This document shows positions 40,614 to 41,570 of a stretch of 41,570 nucleotides of DNA, piece by piece (positions within the stretch are counted from its first letter, which is position 1; every line of letters starts with the position of its first letter). Made by a program: the position numbers and the translations under genes. The DNA lies in the NCBI GenBank assembly GCA_030694425.1, contig JAUXYI010000040.1, positions 1-41,570 on the forward strand. Reading direction: 5' to 3'. The notes below the pieces were generated by a model. That model saw only the letters and a program-made list of their open reading frames with translations. It searched no databases and was not told the origin of the DNA. This DNA comes from Thermodesulfovibrionia bacterium. GTDB taxonomy: Bacteria > Nitrospirota > Thermodesulfovibrionia > UBA6902 > BMS3Bbin08.

Positions 40614-41426
40614 TTATTTATCTATCTTTCGTTTTAAATATATAAAATACTCAATATTCCCTTTTGGACCAACAAGCGGAGATTTTATAACTCCTTTAAC
40701 TTCAAGTCCCAGGTTGTCAGTTTCTTTGCTTATTTTTTCTATGACCTCGAGTCTTTTTGATTCATCCTTTACAACTCCGCCTTTTCCTACGTCTTTTCTT
40801 CCAACCTCAAACTGGGGTTTTATAAGGGCAACTATTTCTCCGTCTTTTTTAAGGAATTCTGTAATCTTCGGTATTACTTTGAGAAGAGAAATAAAAGAGA
40901 CATCTACTGTAGCTATATCAATATTATTTTTTATGAGGTCTTCAAATTCCTTACCCCTGATTACTGACTTCTCGCCTCGGCGAGTCGCATGAGGAGGCTG
41001 ATTTCTGACTATTTCATCAAGATATCTTATATTTGTTTTTTCCAATAATATAACCCGCTGGTCATTTCTGAGTTTCCAGTCTAACTGGCCGTAACCAACG
41101 TCAACCGCATAGACTTTTTTTGCACCGTGCTGCAAAAGACAGTCTGTAAAACCCCCTGTTGATGCACCAACATCCATGGCAATTTTATCATTTACATCAA
41201 TCTTAAAATTTTTTAGTGGAGCCTCAAGTTTTAAGCCCCCTCGGCTTACATAAGGCATTTTATGTAAAACCTTTAATGATGCATCAGGATTGATGAATGT
41301 CCCGGGCTTGTTAGCCTTTATTTCATTGACAAGAACATTTCCTTCTAAAATAAGCGCTCTGGCTTTTTCCCTGCTCTCAACCAATCCTTTTTCAACCAAT
41401 AAACTGTCCAGACGAATTTTTTTCAT
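40614..41426 (-). CDS. tlyA: TlyA-family rRNA 2'-O-methyltransferase
   Basis: A 270-residue protein. Residues 1-60 are an S4 RNA-binding domain (RLDSLLVEKGLVESREKARA). The FtsJ-like methyltransferase domain has AMDVGASTGGFTDCLLQHGA as the SAM-binding motif and VYAVDVGYGQLDWKLRND; IATVDVSFISLLKVIP and ALIKPQFEVGRKDVGKGGVV follow. Family members methylate 16S and/or 23S rRNA. Residues about 139-157 (VRNQPPHATRRGEKSVIRG) are not family-like and come from a repeat in the gene (40957-41010). Confidence 0.92.
   Translation of the reverse strand: MKKIRLDSLLVEKGLVESREKARALILEGNVLVNEIKANKPGTFINPDASLKVLHKMPYVSRGGLKLEAPLKNFKIDVNDKIAMDVGASTGGFTDCLLQHGAKKVYAVDVGYGQLDWKLRNDQRVILLEKTNIRYLDEIVRNQPPHATRRGEKSVIRGKEFEDLIKNNIDIATVDVSFISLLKVIPKITEFLKKDGEIVALIKPQFEVGRKDVGKGGVVKDESKRLEVIEKISKETDNLGLEVKGVIKSPLVGPKGNIEYFIYLKRKIDK
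40957..41010. repeat. Direct repeat with palindromic core inside tlyA
   Basis: CTGATTACTGACT (40957-40969) and CTGATTTCTGACT (40998-41010) flank CTCGCC-TC-GGCGAG (40971-40984). It is translated in frame on the minus strand. Confidence 0.8.
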
Positions 41427-41470
41427 AATATTACTAAGAAGACCATAAGTAAGAGCACATTGCTTTTTCC

Positions 41471-41569
41471 GTCATTCCCGCAGTCCTTAAGCGGGAATCC
41501 AGTATTTTCTTTGGTTTTCCTGGATTCCTGCTGGAGTTTATCCCGTGTTTCATACGGGGCAGGAATGAC
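41471..41569. repeat. GTCATTCC-family repeat at window end
   Basis: GTCATTCCCGCAGTCCTTAA and GCGGGAATCCAG, then CTGGATTCCTGCTGGAG and CATACGGGGCAGGAATGAC. It is close to 1225-1309. It lies upstream of tlyA. Confidence 0.85.
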
Positions 41570-41570
41570 T

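Noticed and set aside
1-41570. Search for tRNA, rRNA and tmRNA genes.
   Set aside because: No cloverleaf with TTC-consensus T-arm or rRNA-like segment was seen by eye; a covariance search was not possible.

Overview
The window reads as the chromosome of a low-G+C, Gram-negative, probably anaerobic bacterium, most likely an uncultured Nitrospirota (Thermodesulfovibrio-like) or a deltaproteobacterial relative. The grounds are a lipid A operon, a metF/metV pair of the acetyl-CoA (Wood-Ljungdahl) type next to a CooC-like nickel ATPase, and many dispersed GTCATTCC, CACAGATTAACACAGA and CCCTCTCCCC repeats of the kind common in such genomes. The taxonomic call is inference.

Layout. 1-4.3 kb: envelope genes (LolA-like protein, DUF2892 membrane protein, methyltransferase, outer-membrane barrel) and a DUF433/DUF5615 toxin-antitoxin pair under a well-formed promoter-operator. 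4.3-10.5 kb, minus strand: panB, metF, metV, folD, folE, 5-formyl-THF cyclo-ligase and cooC, a one-carbon and cofactor block. 10.6-19.1 kb: array 1, about a dozen genes all on the plus strand between minus-strand blocks. It holds two TIR proteins with a RipA-like membrane protein, a possible AbiJ-like protein, an S1C protease, a MazF pair, a broken VapC pair, a thermonuclease and fragments of a zinc-ribbon gene. 19.4-25.0 kb, minus strand: yjbQ, then lpxB-msbA-kdtA-lpxK. 25.2-33.9 kb: YeeE/YedE transporter, cold-shock gene, leuS-lptE-holA, rpsT, murJ, a metallo-beta-lactamase-fold hydrolase. 34.0-34.9 kb: a Phd/PIN toxin-antitoxin pair. 34.85-38.6 kb: array 2, four membrane or membrane-anchored proteins and an orphan HicB-like antitoxin. 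38.9-41.4 kb: a second MBL-fold hydrolase, a hypothetical protein and tlyA.

The main discovery candidate is that arrays 1 and 2 look like integron gene-cassette arrays. Genes in them are separated by five complete attC-like elements (13680-13747, 16555-16622, 18115-18181, 35992-36066, 37173-37240). Three are exactly 68 nt with an 11-bp stem, a 26-nt loop and terminal TAAC / GTTA boxes. Several truncated relatives lie between other genes. Both arrays begin with the same promoter-like leader (10664-10692 and 34852-34880; 34 of 37 bases identical) followed by a shared GTTAGCCG core. No complete integrase is visible; only a fragment resembling the N-terminus of a tyrosine recombinase precedes array 2. 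This fits a CALIN (attC cluster lacking an integrase) carrying defence and toxin-antitoxin cassettes.

A second theme is repeat-derived sequence inside conserved genes. Palindromic or tandem repeats sit in frame within kdtA, leuS (twice), lptE and tlyA.
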